In this document: in pieces, positions 17,686 through 26,157 of the stretch
Layout: each line of letters opens with the position of its first letter
How positions within the stretch are numbered: the stretch's first letter is position 1
Origin: Alteribacter populi
GTDB lineage: Bacteria; Bacillota; Bacilli; Bacillales; Salisediminibacteriaceae
Length of the DNA: 64,000 bases
Reading direction: 5' to 3'
NCBI RefSeq assembly: GCF_002352765.1
Contig: NZ_KZ293963.1
Span: 2,068,368 to 2,132,367, forward strand
Notes under the pieces: model-generated
Told to the model about the DNA's origin: nothing
Databases searched by the model: none
The model's input: the letters and a program-made list of their open reading frames with translations, nothing else
Program-made: the position numbers and the translations under genes

Positions 17686-17764
17686 ATCTTTTAAAAATAA
17701 CACGATTTAATTTTATCATTTCTTCGGTTGTTGAAAACGATCTTTTAGAAAGGAGATTTCACCA

Positions 17765-18769
17765 ATGAAACGAGCTTCATTACTTTTTCTTCTCTCGGTT
17801 CTTTTTCTAATCATCTGTCCCACAAGCATCTTCGCTAACTTAGAGGACATGTCTTCAGAACAAATTTATGAAGAACGCATGGCGTTATATAAAAAAACTG
17901 AAGCGATTACCGGAGTTCCGTGGTATTACCTGGCAGGTGTAGATAGTTATGAAAGAGGGCTAAGGCGAGCAAGAAAGGATTTACCTGATGACGAGGGGCT
18001 AATTGGCATTCTTATTCCCTCAGACAAATGGAGTGGAATAGAAAACCCTAACCAAGAAGATACAAATCCAGTCTCGCTCTCAATTTTTGATGGGGTAGGG
18101 AAAGACGGGAATGGAGATGGAGAAGCAGACCAAAAAAATGACGAGGATATTCTTTTCACTTTTGCCGACTATTTAGCTAACTTTGGTACTGACAAAGACA
18201 GTGTGCGAATCGGCTTATGGGATTATTATCAAAGAGACAAAGCGATTGAGTTGATTACTGGTCATGCGAATGTGTATCGAACTTATAACACACTTGACCT
18301 TCGTAAACGGATGTTCCCACTACCTCTTAACTATAATTACAGCTACAGAAATACGTGGGGTGACACACGCGGGTGGGGCGGTCGTCGAATCCACGAAGGA
18401 ACAGATCTCTTTGCTGGTCACGGTACTCCCGTGCGAGCAACTACCTATGGTATCGTTGAATTAAAAGGGTGGAACAAATTTGGTGGTTGGCGCATTGGTA
18501 TTCGCGATACGAGTAACGTATATCATTACTTTGCACATTTAACCGGATTTGAAAAAGGTATGCAGCGGGGCACCATCGTTGAACCCGGAACCGTTCTCGG
18601 ATATGTGGGCAGCTCTGGATACGGGAAACCAGGTACCCAAGGAAAATTCCCTCCTCACCTCCACTATGGTATGTACAAAGATAACGGCTATTTCGAATGG
18701 TCCTTTGATCCCTACCCATCGCTTAAATCATGGGAAAAAGCAGAACGACAAGCCAGTAGGAAAAAATAA
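17765..18769 (+). CDS. lytH: Sporulation L-Ala-D-Glu peptidase LytH (YunA), M23 metallopeptidase
   Basis: Secreted zinc peptidase that in B. subtilis trims cortex peptidoglycan stem peptides to single L-alanine. The signal peptide covers residues 1-24 (ending SIFA). An Asp/Asn-rich loop GKDGNGDGEADQKNDED near residue 117 resembles the acidic motif of lytic transglycosylases. The C-terminal M23 domain has its zinc ligands in RIHEGTDLF and HLHYG. 334 aa, ATG behind AAAGGAG. Its place between lipA and yunB is conserved. Confidence 0.92.
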   Translation: MKRASLLFLLSVLFLIICPTSIFANLEDMSSEQIYEERMALYKKTEAITGVPWYYLAGVDSYERGLRRARKDLPDDEGLIGILIPSDKWSGIENPNQEDTNPVSLSIFDGVGKDGNGDGEADQKNDEDILFTFADYLANFGTDKDSVRIGLWDYYQRDKAIELITGHANVYRTYNTLDLRKRMFPLPLNYNYSYRNTWGDTRGWGGRRIHEGTDLFAGHGTPVRATTYGIVELKGWNKFGGWRIGIRDTSNVYHYFAHLTGFEKGMQRGTIVEPGTVLGYVGSSGYGKPGTQGKFPPHLHYGMYKDNGYFEWSFDPYPSLKSWEKAERQASRKK

Positions 18770-18837
18770 AAGCTCAAGCGACTAAGGACAGACCCGGCAC
18801 ATATGAATTTTGCACATAGAAGTTGACAAGGCTAACA

Positions 18838-18992
18838 CTTCACCGCTGGAGCTAGACATCGAAATGTGTTCTGACTATAAGAAAAACCGCATAGCAGTCT
18901 TTTATTAAAAACAGCGTCAGCTCGCATGTTTTGAATGGAATTTCCAACCTTTATAGGATACGACCTGTGCTCGGTCGCTCTATAAATTCTTA
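18838..18992 (+). repeat. Dispersed composite repeat, copy e
   Basis: Core GGAGCTAGACATCGAAATGT, then AAGAAAAACCGCATAGCAGTCTTTTA (one mismatch in the hairpin stem), then GCGTCAGCTCGCATG. It lies between the convergent lytH and the NSS transporter gene. Confidence 0.82.
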
Positions 18993-18999
18993 CAAAATT

Positions 19000-19040
19000 A
19001 AAAAGGTCGCCCCCAATTTTAAGGAGACGACCTTTTTAAT
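19000..19040. terminator. Terminator after the NSS transporter gene
   Basis: AAAAAGGTCG / CGACCTTTTT with a partly paired upper stem. The A and T tails allow both directions. Confidence 0.85.
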
Positions 19041-19045
19041 TTATA

Positions 19046-20389
19046 TTACAAAAAGTTGATAATTAAGATTAACGCGATACCAAGTGGAGCAACAATTCGC
19101 AGGAACCAAATCCAGATGCTCCCAAGTACAGAATCTGTAAGACCTGTTTCTCTTAAAGCTTCACTCTTATTCCATCCCCAACCGACAAACAGAGCAATAA
19201 CTAAGCCACCAAGTGGAAGGAAATAACGATCTGTTAATAAATCTACGGCATCGAGGAAGGCATGCCCGAAAATTGTAAAGTCAGTTAATGGACCACCTTG
19301 ACTTAAAGCTGAAGGAATACCGACGAGCGTAACAATACCACCTACAACAACGGTAGCAAGCTTACGATTCCAATTGAACTTACGCATCGCATAAGAAACA
19401 CTTACTTCGAGAAGTGAAATCGCTGATGACAAAGCCGCAATCGCCACTAAGAAGAAGAAGAGAATCCCAAACATCGTACCTCCGCCGCCCATTTGATTAA
19501 AAACCTCAGGCAAGGTAATAAAGATTAATGCCGGACCATCAGAAGGCTCCAAGTTAGCGAATGTAAATACCGCTGGAAAAATCACGAGACCCGCAATGAT
19601 GGCAAATAACGTATCAAACACCACAACTGTTCCAGCTGCACTTGGAAGCCGTGTTTCCTTAGGCAAGTAACTACTGTAAGTTATCATAGCCCCCATCCCA
19701 AGTGATAACGTAAAGAACGCTTGTCCTATAGCTGCTAAATATACACTAGGATCTCCAAATGCTCCCCAGTCAGGTTGGAACAAAAACGCAAGTCCGTCTG
19801 CAGCACCGTCCAATGTTAAACTGTAACCTGCTAAGAAAATTAAAATAACGGCTAATAATGGCATGAAGATTTTATTAGAAAGTTCAATTCCTTTCTTAAT
19901 ACCAAAGAAAACAATCCCGACAACTACTGTCATGAATAGGACTTGCCAAAATACCGGACCTACAGAGCCTCCGATAAATTCTCCAAAAAAGTCTCCATAT
20001 TCACCAGCACCAACAGCGCCAGCTGCTCCCGTTAAATAACTATATAAGAAAAAGATAACCCACCCGGCAATAACACCGTAAAAGGATAAAATTAAAAAGG
20101 ATGAGGCAACTCCTAGAATACCACCTAACACCCATGGTTTTTGTGGTGCAATGGTATTAAAAGAACCAATGACATCCTGCTGACCTCTACGACCGATTGA
20201 AAATTCAGCCAATAAGACTGGTAAACCAACAAGGAAAATACATAAAATATAAATAAGTAAAAATGCGGCTCCTCCACTGTCACCAGCGACATATGAAAAA
20301 CGCCAGATATTACCTAACCCGACAGCAGAACCTACCGCAGCTAGAATAAAACCCGCTTTTGTTCCCCATCTTTCACGACCCATACTCAT
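19046..20389 (-). CDS. Sodium-dependent transporter, neurotransmitter:sodium symporter (NSS) family
   Basis: An integral membrane protein of 447 aa with about 11-12 hydrophobic segments. TM1 has the Na+-binding NSS signature GSAVGLGNIWRFSY. Bacterial relatives import amino acids with Na+ (LeuT group; B. subtilis YhdH/YocR type). The substrate is not predictable. The ATG at 20389 has AAAGGAG nine bases upstream, and the longer reading adds a charged stretch before it. The 360 bp upstream (20390-20749) are AT-rich and hold no gene I can support. Confidence 0.9.
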   Translation of the reverse strand: MSMGRERWGTKAGFILAAVGSAVGLGNIWRFSYVAGDSGGAAFLLIYILCIFLVGLPVLLAEFSIGRRGQQDVIGSFNTIAPQKPWVLGGILGVASSFLILSFYGVIAGWVIFFLYSYLTGAAGAVGAGEYGDFFGEFIGGSVGPVFWQVLFMTVVVGIVFFGIKKGIELSNKIFMPLLAVILIFLAGYSLTLDGAADGLAFLFQPDWGAFGDPSVYLAAIGQAFFTLSLGMGAMITYSSYLPKETRLPSAAGTVVVFDTLFAIIAGLVIFPAVFTFANLEPSDGPALIFITLPEVFNQMGGGGTMFGILFFFLVAIAALSSAISLLEVSVSYAMRKFNWNRKLATVVVGGIVTLVGIPSALSQGGPLTDFTIFGHAFLDAVDLLTDRYFLPLGGLVIALFVGWGWNKSEALRETGLTDSVLGSIWIWFLRIVAPLGIALILIINFL

Positions 20390-20749
20390 TGTTGAAAACT
20401 CCTTTCTCTCTCTACCTTTTATAAACATTGAGTTTTTCGTATTTTCTGACTTTTTAGTACAAAAGAATGACTAAAATTGTCCCCTTTTCACAACCTCCCC
20501 ATGCTCATAATTGGTTATGTGGTCTTATTATAAAATGCCTATCTGAGTTTGTAAAGATATTTTTGCAAAATTCTACAAAAGCTGAAATATAAAATAACTT
20601 GGCTAGGTCATATTATATTAAGACTCAAAAAATACTTGGTATTACATAGTATTTCCTCATTAATTTTACCATGACATTTTGTGTTCTAGCTCTACAAAAG
20701 AGTAAGAAAATATTGTATTAGAATATTAATTTAATTAGTCACCATTCTA

Positions 20750-21060
20750 AGAAAAAGCGCAAGGCGACCGGGTACCCGAAGAAATAAACGATCCGATGGC
20801 GCCTGAAGCTAGACATTGAAACGTAGATTTTTTTTACTTTCTGAACTCTAAAGAAAACTTGGCTTACCGCCAAGCCTTAGTTGCGCTTATACTTTATTCC
20901 TTTACAGAAGTTAAACTTTCCTAAAGTACAAAAAAACCGCATTTGGTCTTTTATTAAAACAGCGTTAGCTTCCGCCGTATGTTTTTAAGGCTCAAGAACG
21001 AGCAGCGTGAAGGTAGCTGTCGCGCTAAACTTTCTCTAGAAAAAACCTGACCCAAGAAAG
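20750..21060 (+). repeat. Dispersed composite repeat, copy f (longest composite)
   Basis: Three blocks in order. The 5' block is AAAAAGCGCAAGGCGACC with core GAAGCTAGACATTGAAACGT. The middle block is AACTTGGCTTACCGCCAAG through GTTAAACTTTCCTAAAGTAC, also present alone at 33118 and 46405. The 3' block is ACCGCATTTGGTCTTTTATT through GAGCAGCGTGAAGGTAGC. It lies downstream of the NhaC-family gene. Confidence 0.85.
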
Positions 21061-21086
21061 GTCACCCCCTCTTAGGCCAGGCCATT

Positions 21087-22649
21087 TTAATCTGCCGTTA
21101 ACGGTTTTATGATTAATTTCAAGACAAATACGATAGCCACAAAAACTGCGAGAGCCGCTGCAAGAGCAATCAGTAAGCTTCCAGTGAAGCCTAAGACTAA
21201 GAAGCCAACTACTGTAATCAGACCGACTAACAAGGCATACGGAAGCTGTGTAAGCACGTGGTCAATGTGATGACTTCCCGCCCCAGTTGAGGATAGTATC
21301 GTTGTATCTGAAATTGGTGAGCAGTGATCTCCAAAAATAGCTCCTGCCAATACTGCTGCTAATACCGGAAGCAATAAGGTTATATCTGTTTGTGCTGCAA
21401 TTTCTCCAGCAATCGGTAGCATGATCCCAAAAGTCCCCCAGGAAGTTCCTGTGGTAAAGGCCATAAACCCAGCGAGTAAAAAGAGTACTGCAGGCAAGTA
21501 AGCGAGATTCATGTTCCCATTTACTACCTCAGCTAAATACTCCCCTGTACCTAAAGCACCAATAATTTCAATAATCGTCCATGCAAAAATTAAAATGTAG
21601 ATAGCTGGAAGCATCGATTTTACACCAGCCCATAGTCCGACGCCGAAATCTTTTACAGGCACACTTCTCATAAAGGCAATTGCAATCGTCACAACAAGAC
21701 TTATCAATCCGCCATATAAAAGTGAAGCAGCTACGTCAGTATTTTCAAATGTAGCTAACAAGCTAGCTGTTCCTTCAGTTGCCTGAATTCCTGTAATAAC
21801 CATGAATAAAACAGTTGCGACAATCAATGTGATGATTGGCCACACTAGGTCACCTACTCTTCCATTGACAACCGGCTCTCCATTTTCACTCTCTCCAGGG
21901 ATTGCACCTTTTTCATGGTCTACTAGGTCACCTGTCTCTATCGCGCGCTGTTCATGGACACGCATAGGTCCGAAGTCAAGACGGAAATAGGCAACGGCAA
22001 AAACAAGCAACACGGCGAAAATCGCATAAAAGTTCATAGGCGCTATGATTAAAAACGCCTGAAGTGCTTCATATTGTGTGACGCTATGAGTAACGAGAAT
22101 CGATCCGATAATCGTAATAATATAAGCCCCCCAGCTTGATACCGGAGCAATCACGCACATAGGTGCAGCCGTTGAATCAACCAAATAGGCTAGTTTCGCA
22201 CGTGAAATACGATGACGGTCGGTCAAAGGACGGCTCACATTCCCTACTGTTAAACTGTTAAAGTAGTCATCAATAAAAATTAAAATTCCAAGAAATGCTG
22301 AAACAAATTGAGCACCCATTCGCGTTTTCACTCGGCTTAACGCCCATTCACCAAACGCGCGACTGCCTCCTGTGATCGTAATCAATGAGGCAATGATACC
22401 AAGAATAATTAAAAATAATAGAATGTAAAATTCCCATGTGTTCACACCTTCCCCTGGAACGTAGAAAATGCCAGTAACAATAGCAATGATTTGAGCGAGT
22501 GCTTCATTGACAAACATTTCTTCTGTTTGATTGACCATGAGAGCCCCGACAATGATTCCAACTCCTAGTGAAAGCAGAACCCGCTTTGTAATCATCACCA
22601 TAATTAATGCTAATATCGGTGGCAGTAAAGATAATGCACCGTGGTCCAT
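21087..22649 (-). CDS. NhaC-family carrier under a lysine riboswitch (probable lysine transporter, LysW-like)
   Basis: A 520-aa NhaC-superfamily membrane protein with about 12 hydrophobic segments and a charged loop near residues 230-265. Motifs FIDDYFNSLTVGNVSRPLTDRHRIS near 127 and GAIFGDHCSPISDTTILSS near 427 are typical. The family exchanges Na+ for H+ or for organic ions. A lysine riboswitch lies directly upstream, and NhaC-type carriers behind L boxes have been proposed as lysine transporters (LysW, Rodionov and colleagues). Lysine transport is therefore the preferred inference over plain Na+/H+ exchange. ATG behind GAGGAGG. Monocistronic. Confidence 0.87.
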   Translation of the reverse strand: MDHGALSLLPPILALIMVMITKRVLLSLGVGIIVGALMVNQTEEMFVNEALAQIIAIVTGIFYVPGEGVNTWEFYILLFLIILGIIASLITITGGSRAFGEWALSRVKTRMGAQFVSAFLGILIFIDDYFNSLTVGNVSRPLTDRHRISRAKLAYLVDSTAAPMCVIAPVSSWGAYIITIIGSILVTHSVTQYEALQAFLIIAPMNFYAIFAVLLVFAVAYFRLDFGPMRVHEQRAIETGDLVDHEKGAIPGESENGEPVVNGRVGDLVWPIITLIVATVLFMVITGIQATEGTASLLATFENTDVAASLLYGGLISLVVTIAIAFMRSVPVKDFGVGLWAGVKSMLPAIYILIFAWTIIEIIGALGTGEYLAEVVNGNMNLAYLPAVLFLLAGFMAFTTGTSWGTFGIMLPIAGEIAAQTDITLLLPVLAAVLAGAIFGDHCSPISDTTILSSTGAGSHHIDHVLTQLPYALLVGLITVVGFLVLGFTGSLLIALAAALAVFVAIVFVLKLIIKPLTAD

Positions 22650-22797
22650 AATTGTTCCTCCTCGATAAAATAATGTATAGGTTGTCCATTTAGGTTGCTA
22701 AAAGAGTGCTTCCCTATTCAGCATCTTAAGAAAGTAGCTCAACAATCATTTGATAGGTTATAAGGTCACTTCTGAGAACTTCAAACATTTTTCCATT

Positions 22798-22836
22798 AAA
22801 AAAAGGCAACGCCGGACGGATCTCCAACGTTACCTT
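22798..22836 (-). terminator. Riboswitch-controlled terminator
   Basis: On the minus strand AAGGTAACGTTGGA pairs with TCCGGCGTTGCCTT and is followed by a seven-base T tract, between the L-box aptamer and the gene start. Lysine binding is expected to favour this hairpin. Confidence 0.88.
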
Positions 22837-22865
22837 AATAAACAAGGTTAGCGATCCCCAACAAG

Positions 22866-23050
22866 AAATGAGTCAGTAGTTCTCCACTACGGTTTCCCGA
22901 GTGACAGTGCTGCATTTTTTAAATACAACCCCAGCTAGGTAGTTTTGGACAAATTACCCGCTTCGGCAAAGATCCCTTTTTGTATCGTTCGTAGATGTCC
23001 ATTCTCCTGATACATATTCATAACCTTCGCGCCTCTACCTCACCCACAAC
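22866..23050 (-). promoter_or_regulatory. Lysine riboswitch (L box)
   Basis: The conserved blocks appear in order on the minus strand: GTAGAGGCGCG, TTTGCCGAAGCGG, GCTGGGGTT, CACTGTCACTC and GTGGAGAACTAC. The P1 strands are TGAGGTAG and CTACTGACTCA. A canonical promoter lies at 23059-23086. The terminator follows 30 bp downstream of the aptamer, so control is by premature termination when lysine is plentiful. Confidence 0.93.
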
Positions 23051-23058
23051 GTGATGAG

Positions 23059-23086
23059 GTATTACTATAATCGATTCAATTGTCAA
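23059..23086 (-). promoter_or_regulatory. Sigma-A promoter of the lysine riboswitch transcript
   Basis: Minus-strand TTGACA, 16-bp spacer, TAATAC. The predicted start falls near 23052, at the edge of the aptamer. Confidence 0.7.
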
Positions 23087-23273
23087 ACTGTTTATGATTT
23101 TATCAGAGGATCGTAAACAATGCAATAATTATTCTATTTCCAGATAATGCTCCCTTTCATTTGATTCATCTTCGACTAGCTTTTGAACCTTATCAACTTA
23201 CAATTTCTCCAATACGACAGTAGTTTACTAGGTGAGGAGAGAACGCTACCTTTTTCTCTAATTTAAGAACCCT

Positions 23274-24131
23274 TTAATTATTTATCTCCACATCTATTTC
23301 TTCATTTACCTCACCGTCTACCTCCTCGTCATTTCCTTGAGTTGGCTGGTTTAATATCGCTGGAAAAACGCCATTATCGCCACCTGCACTATAAAACTCA
23401 GGTACATCTCCTTGTAAAAATACCACTGCTACCGGTAAGGAAGTAGATACGACTTCTGTCTTTGTTGAAAATGGGATAACGATCTTAACATCCACTTCCA
23501 TATCTACGGTAATGGTAATTTGTGTATTATTTATGCCTAATTCTATAGCTTCATGACTAAATTCTGATTTTACATCGCCAATAGCAGAAAAACGAACAGG
23601 TACTCGAGGACCTAAATGTGCGAGTAAAGCGTTATTTGTAGCTTGCCCTATAGGGATCATATGAATAATACCATCCTCAGTTATCGATACACCATCTCTT
23701 TCTATGTCAACATCACTTGGTATATATATGTCTCTAACCCTACCATGCTCAATATCATTAAGGTAAGATTGTACGCTATCTGTCACTTGATGTAAGAATT
23801 CGTTGGCTAGAGATGCATTGAATTGTACAGCGGTAACTTTTCCATTTTCAGTTGTTACATACTCGATCATTTCCTCATTTAAATCAGCACCTTGCTGGAT
23901 TTTTTTTGTTATGGCGTGATTAATAGCTAGTGTCCCAATTCTTTGCGTTTCGGTATTTGCAATATTCAAAAGGGTAGGCCTTATACCCTTTTCTACAATA
24001 TATAGTCCTTGAGCAGTTAATAAAATAAAAATGATAAATGAAATTAAGAAGACATAACGAAAAGGCAGTGGTCCTCTTCGCTTATGTTTAAATCTAAATA
24101 AACGAAAGTTCTTCTTTTTCCTTATTCCCAT
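23274..24131 (-). CDS. yunB: Sporulation protein YunB
   Basis: A 285-aa membrane-anchored sporulation protein. A basic N-terminus (RKKKNFRLFRFKHKRR) precedes one transmembrane segment (VFLISFIIFILLTAQGLYIV), so most of the protein lies outside the membrane. The body matches YunB (ANTETQRIGTLAINHAITKKI, LLAHLGPRVPVRFSAIGDVKSEF). The tail is an acidic low-complexity stretch rich in Glu, Asp and Asn, possibly lineage-specific. The ATG at 24131 follows GAGGTGG. In B. subtilis it is made in the mother cell under sigma-E. Confidence 0.88.
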   Translation of the reverse strand: MGIRKKKNFRLFRFKHKRRGPLPFRYVFLISFIIFILLTAQGLYIVEKGIRPTLLNIANTETQRIGTLAINHAITKKIQQGADLNEEMIEYVTTENGKVTAVQFNASLANEFLHQVTDSVQSYLNDIEHGRVRDIYIPSDVDIERDGVSITEDGIIHMIPIGQATNNALLAHLGPRVPVRFSAIGDVKSEFSHEAIELGINNTQITITVDMEVDVKIVIPFSTKTEVVSTSLPVAVVFLQGDVPEFYSAGGDNGVFPAILNQPTQGNDEEVDGEVNEEIDVEINN

Positions 24132-24361
24132 GGCCCCCACCTCTCTTATGCTGCTATCTTTTACGTGGCCGTGTTCAATAAGATTTGATAAAGACTCACC
24201 AACGTGATGTTCTCGGTGTCACCCTTTCATATTCTCTTAATTTTTTTTTGAAATGGCGTCATTAATGGAGCTGAGGACTCTTTCGCCTCCTTAAGTTTGA
24301 TCGGTCGAAACCCTCGCTTCATTTCAGCTACTCCCTCACCTTCTTAATACATATGCAAAGA

Positions 24362-24384
24362 TGTACGGGGTCAGACCCCGTACA
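24362..24384. repeat. Perfect palindrome of the GGGGTC-N-GACCCC class
   Basis: GTACGGGGTC-A-GACCCCGTAC, ten perfect pairs around one base, followed by ACAATTTTGT. Similar palindromes occur at 36671-36734, and a shorter one near 48310. The 428-bp gap 24132-24559 also holds a small fragment of the dispersed repeat (24473-24490) and the mtl terminator. Confidence 0.75.
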
Positions 24385-24423
24385 ATTTTGTAAAATGTAG
24401 CATTGCTACTTTTTGAAAATCAA

Positions 24424-24460
24424 AAGCCCTACTCGACTCGCTTAGAGCCAAATAGGGCTT
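24424..24460 (-). terminator. Terminator of the mannitol operon
   Basis: AAGCCCTA / TAGGGCTT around a 21-base loop, followed on the minus strand by a TTTTGATTTT run, 100 bp after mtlD. Confidence 0.65.
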
Positions 24461-24559
24461 GATTCAAGAAAAACCGCATAGCTTTCTTATATTAAAATGA
24501 TTGAAAAAAGTGCTTAAACCTCAATCCTTTTTACTACAAATGAAAGGGTTCTTTAGAAC

Positions 24560-25711
24560 TTAATTAACCATTTTACGGTAACGATCACAGATCAGCATCA
24601 AGAGTCCGTTCGAAGAATTAATCTGTGCATGCTTTTTAATCACGTATTCTACTCCGTGTTCTACTATCTCTTCATGGAGCTGGACCGCTTCTGGGTCTGA
24701 AGCATTTCTATAATTTAATGCCGCTACGATAACATCCAACAGATAGTCAGGTTTACCGCTTCTCTCAATTAGTTGAATAGCAGGAGAAATCAATCTCTCT
24801 TGAAACCCGAGTTTACGAAGAGGAGTACGCCCTACTCGCCTGACATCATCCTTTAGTTCAGGGTTTGTAAAACGCGTGAGTACTTTTTCGATATACTCTT
24901 TTTGTTCGTTTTTAGTAAATAGCGGATACTTCTTTGTGAGCATCTCACCTGTTTCTTTAAGGGCACCTAAAACTGTTGAATAGACAGAGTCATCAGCCAT
25001 TGCATCTGCAATTGTCTGATACCCATGAGAAAATCCTACATAGGCTGCGGCAGCATGACCCGTATTAACGGTAAACAATTTACGTTCAATAAATGGTGTC
25101 AACTCTTTTACATAGAGAGCCCCTGGAATACGAATATCATCACGCTTAACTTTAGACTCCTCAATTACCCATTCATAAAACGGTTCCACTCGAACCGCTA
25201 ATCCGTCACCTGACGTTTGTTCAGGAACAATTCGATCAACAGCAGCATTCGGAAACCCTGCAATCGATTCAATAGTATGAATTTGATTTGGGTCTAGTTG
25301 TTCAAAGGTGTGCGCTTTTAACTTTTCACTCCCACCAACCATGTTTTCACACGCAATGACATCGACAGGCTGTTTCGTACGCTTACTTCGAAGTAGCAAA
25401 CCTTTTTGAATTAATGGAGCTATCAATGATAAAATTGCTGGCCCCACAGCGGTCGTTATAATATCAGCAGATGCAACAGCCTCTACTGCTCTTTCTGGCT
25501 CGAGTTGACTATTGATCCCATGTACATTGGTGACAGTATGGTGTTCATTTTCTTTTGCTGCCAAAATAACTTCGTATTGTTTTCTTGTGTTTAAAGCTTG
25601 AATAACACTTTCATTAACATCAATAAACGTGATCTCTGCATTGTCTTGGTGCAATAATTGTCCGATAAATCCTCGCCCGATATTTCCTGCTCCAAAGTGA
25701 ACAGCTTTCAT
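24560..25711 (-). CDS. mtlD: Mannitol-1-phosphate 5-dehydrogenase
   Basis: NAD-dependent oxidation of mannitol-1-phosphate to fructose-6-phosphate. A 383-aa polyol-specific long-chain dehydrogenase. The N-terminal FGAGNIGRGFIG binds NAD. KRDDIRIPGALYVKELTPFIERKLFTVNTGHAAAAY near residues 195-230 holds the catalytic Lys (ERKLF) and the substrate-binding NTGHA. It overlaps mtlF by one base (TAATG), so translation is coupled. Last gene of the operon. Confidence 0.95.
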   Translation of the reverse strand: MKAVHFGAGNIGRGFIGQLLHQDNAEITFIDVNESVIQALNTRKQYEVILAAKENEHHTVTNVHGINSQLEPERAVEAVASADIITTAVGPAILSLIAPLIQKGLLLRSKRTKQPVDVIACENMVGGSEKLKAHTFEQLDPNQIHTIESIAGFPNAAVDRIVPEQTSGDGLAVRVEPFYEWVIEESKVKRDDIRIPGALYVKELTPFIERKLFTVNTGHAAAAYVGFSHGYQTIADAMADDSVYSTVLGALKETGEMLTKKYPLFTKNEQKEYIEKVLTRFTNPELKDDVRRVGRTPLRKLGFQERLISPAIQLIERSGKPDYLLDVIVAALNYRNASDPEAVQLHEEIVEHGVEYVIKKHAQINSSNGLLMLICDRYRKMVN

Positions 25712-26145
25712 TAACCAATCTCCTCAAATAGTTCTAATAGCTCTTCAGCAGTCGTAGCAGAGACCATCTTTTCAATATTGTCAGTTTCAGAACAGACTAC
25801 TGCAATCTGTGAAAGAATCTCTAGATGTTCATCATTTTTGCCAGCAATACCTATGAGAACCTTAACTTCGTTTCCATCAAAGTCCACTCCTTCAGGTGCT
25901 TGCACGATTGAAATTCCAGAATGATGAACTTCTTTCTTGGAGTCTTCTGTTCCATGTGGGATCGCAACAAAATTGCCCATGTAAGTTGAAGTTAATTCTT
26001 CACGCTCTTTCATTTTATTAATATATTCTTTTGAAGCATATCCTTTTTCAACTAAAATATTCCCTGTTAATTCAATTGCCTCAACCTTATTACCTGGCTT
26101 TGCATTTAATAAAATATTATCCTTATTTAATATCGTATTACTCAT
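25711..26145 (-). CDS. mtlF: Mannitol-specific PTS enzyme IIA
   Basis: A 144-aa phosphocarrier that takes phosphate from HPr and passes it to the IIB domain of MtlA. The phosphorylated His is H64 in FVAIPHGTEDSK, with the downstream VDFDGNEVKVLIGIAGKNDEHLE motif. The ATG at 26145 has GGAG eight bases upstream. It lies 12 bp after mtlR and is coupled to mtlD. Confidence 0.94.
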   Translation of the reverse strand: MSNTILNKDNILLNAKPGNKVEAIELTGNILVEKGYASKEYINKMKEREELTSTYMGNFVAIPHGTEDSKKEVHHSGISIVQAPEGVDFDGNEVKVLIGIAGKNDEHLEILSQIAVVCSETDNIEKMVSATTAEELLELFEEIG

Positions 26146-26157
26146 TATGAACACTCC

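Noticed and set aside
24140..24560. T-box or other riboswitch before yunB or behind mtlD
   Set aside because: Only a palindrome, a repeat fragment and a terminator are seen; no conserved riboswitch blocks.
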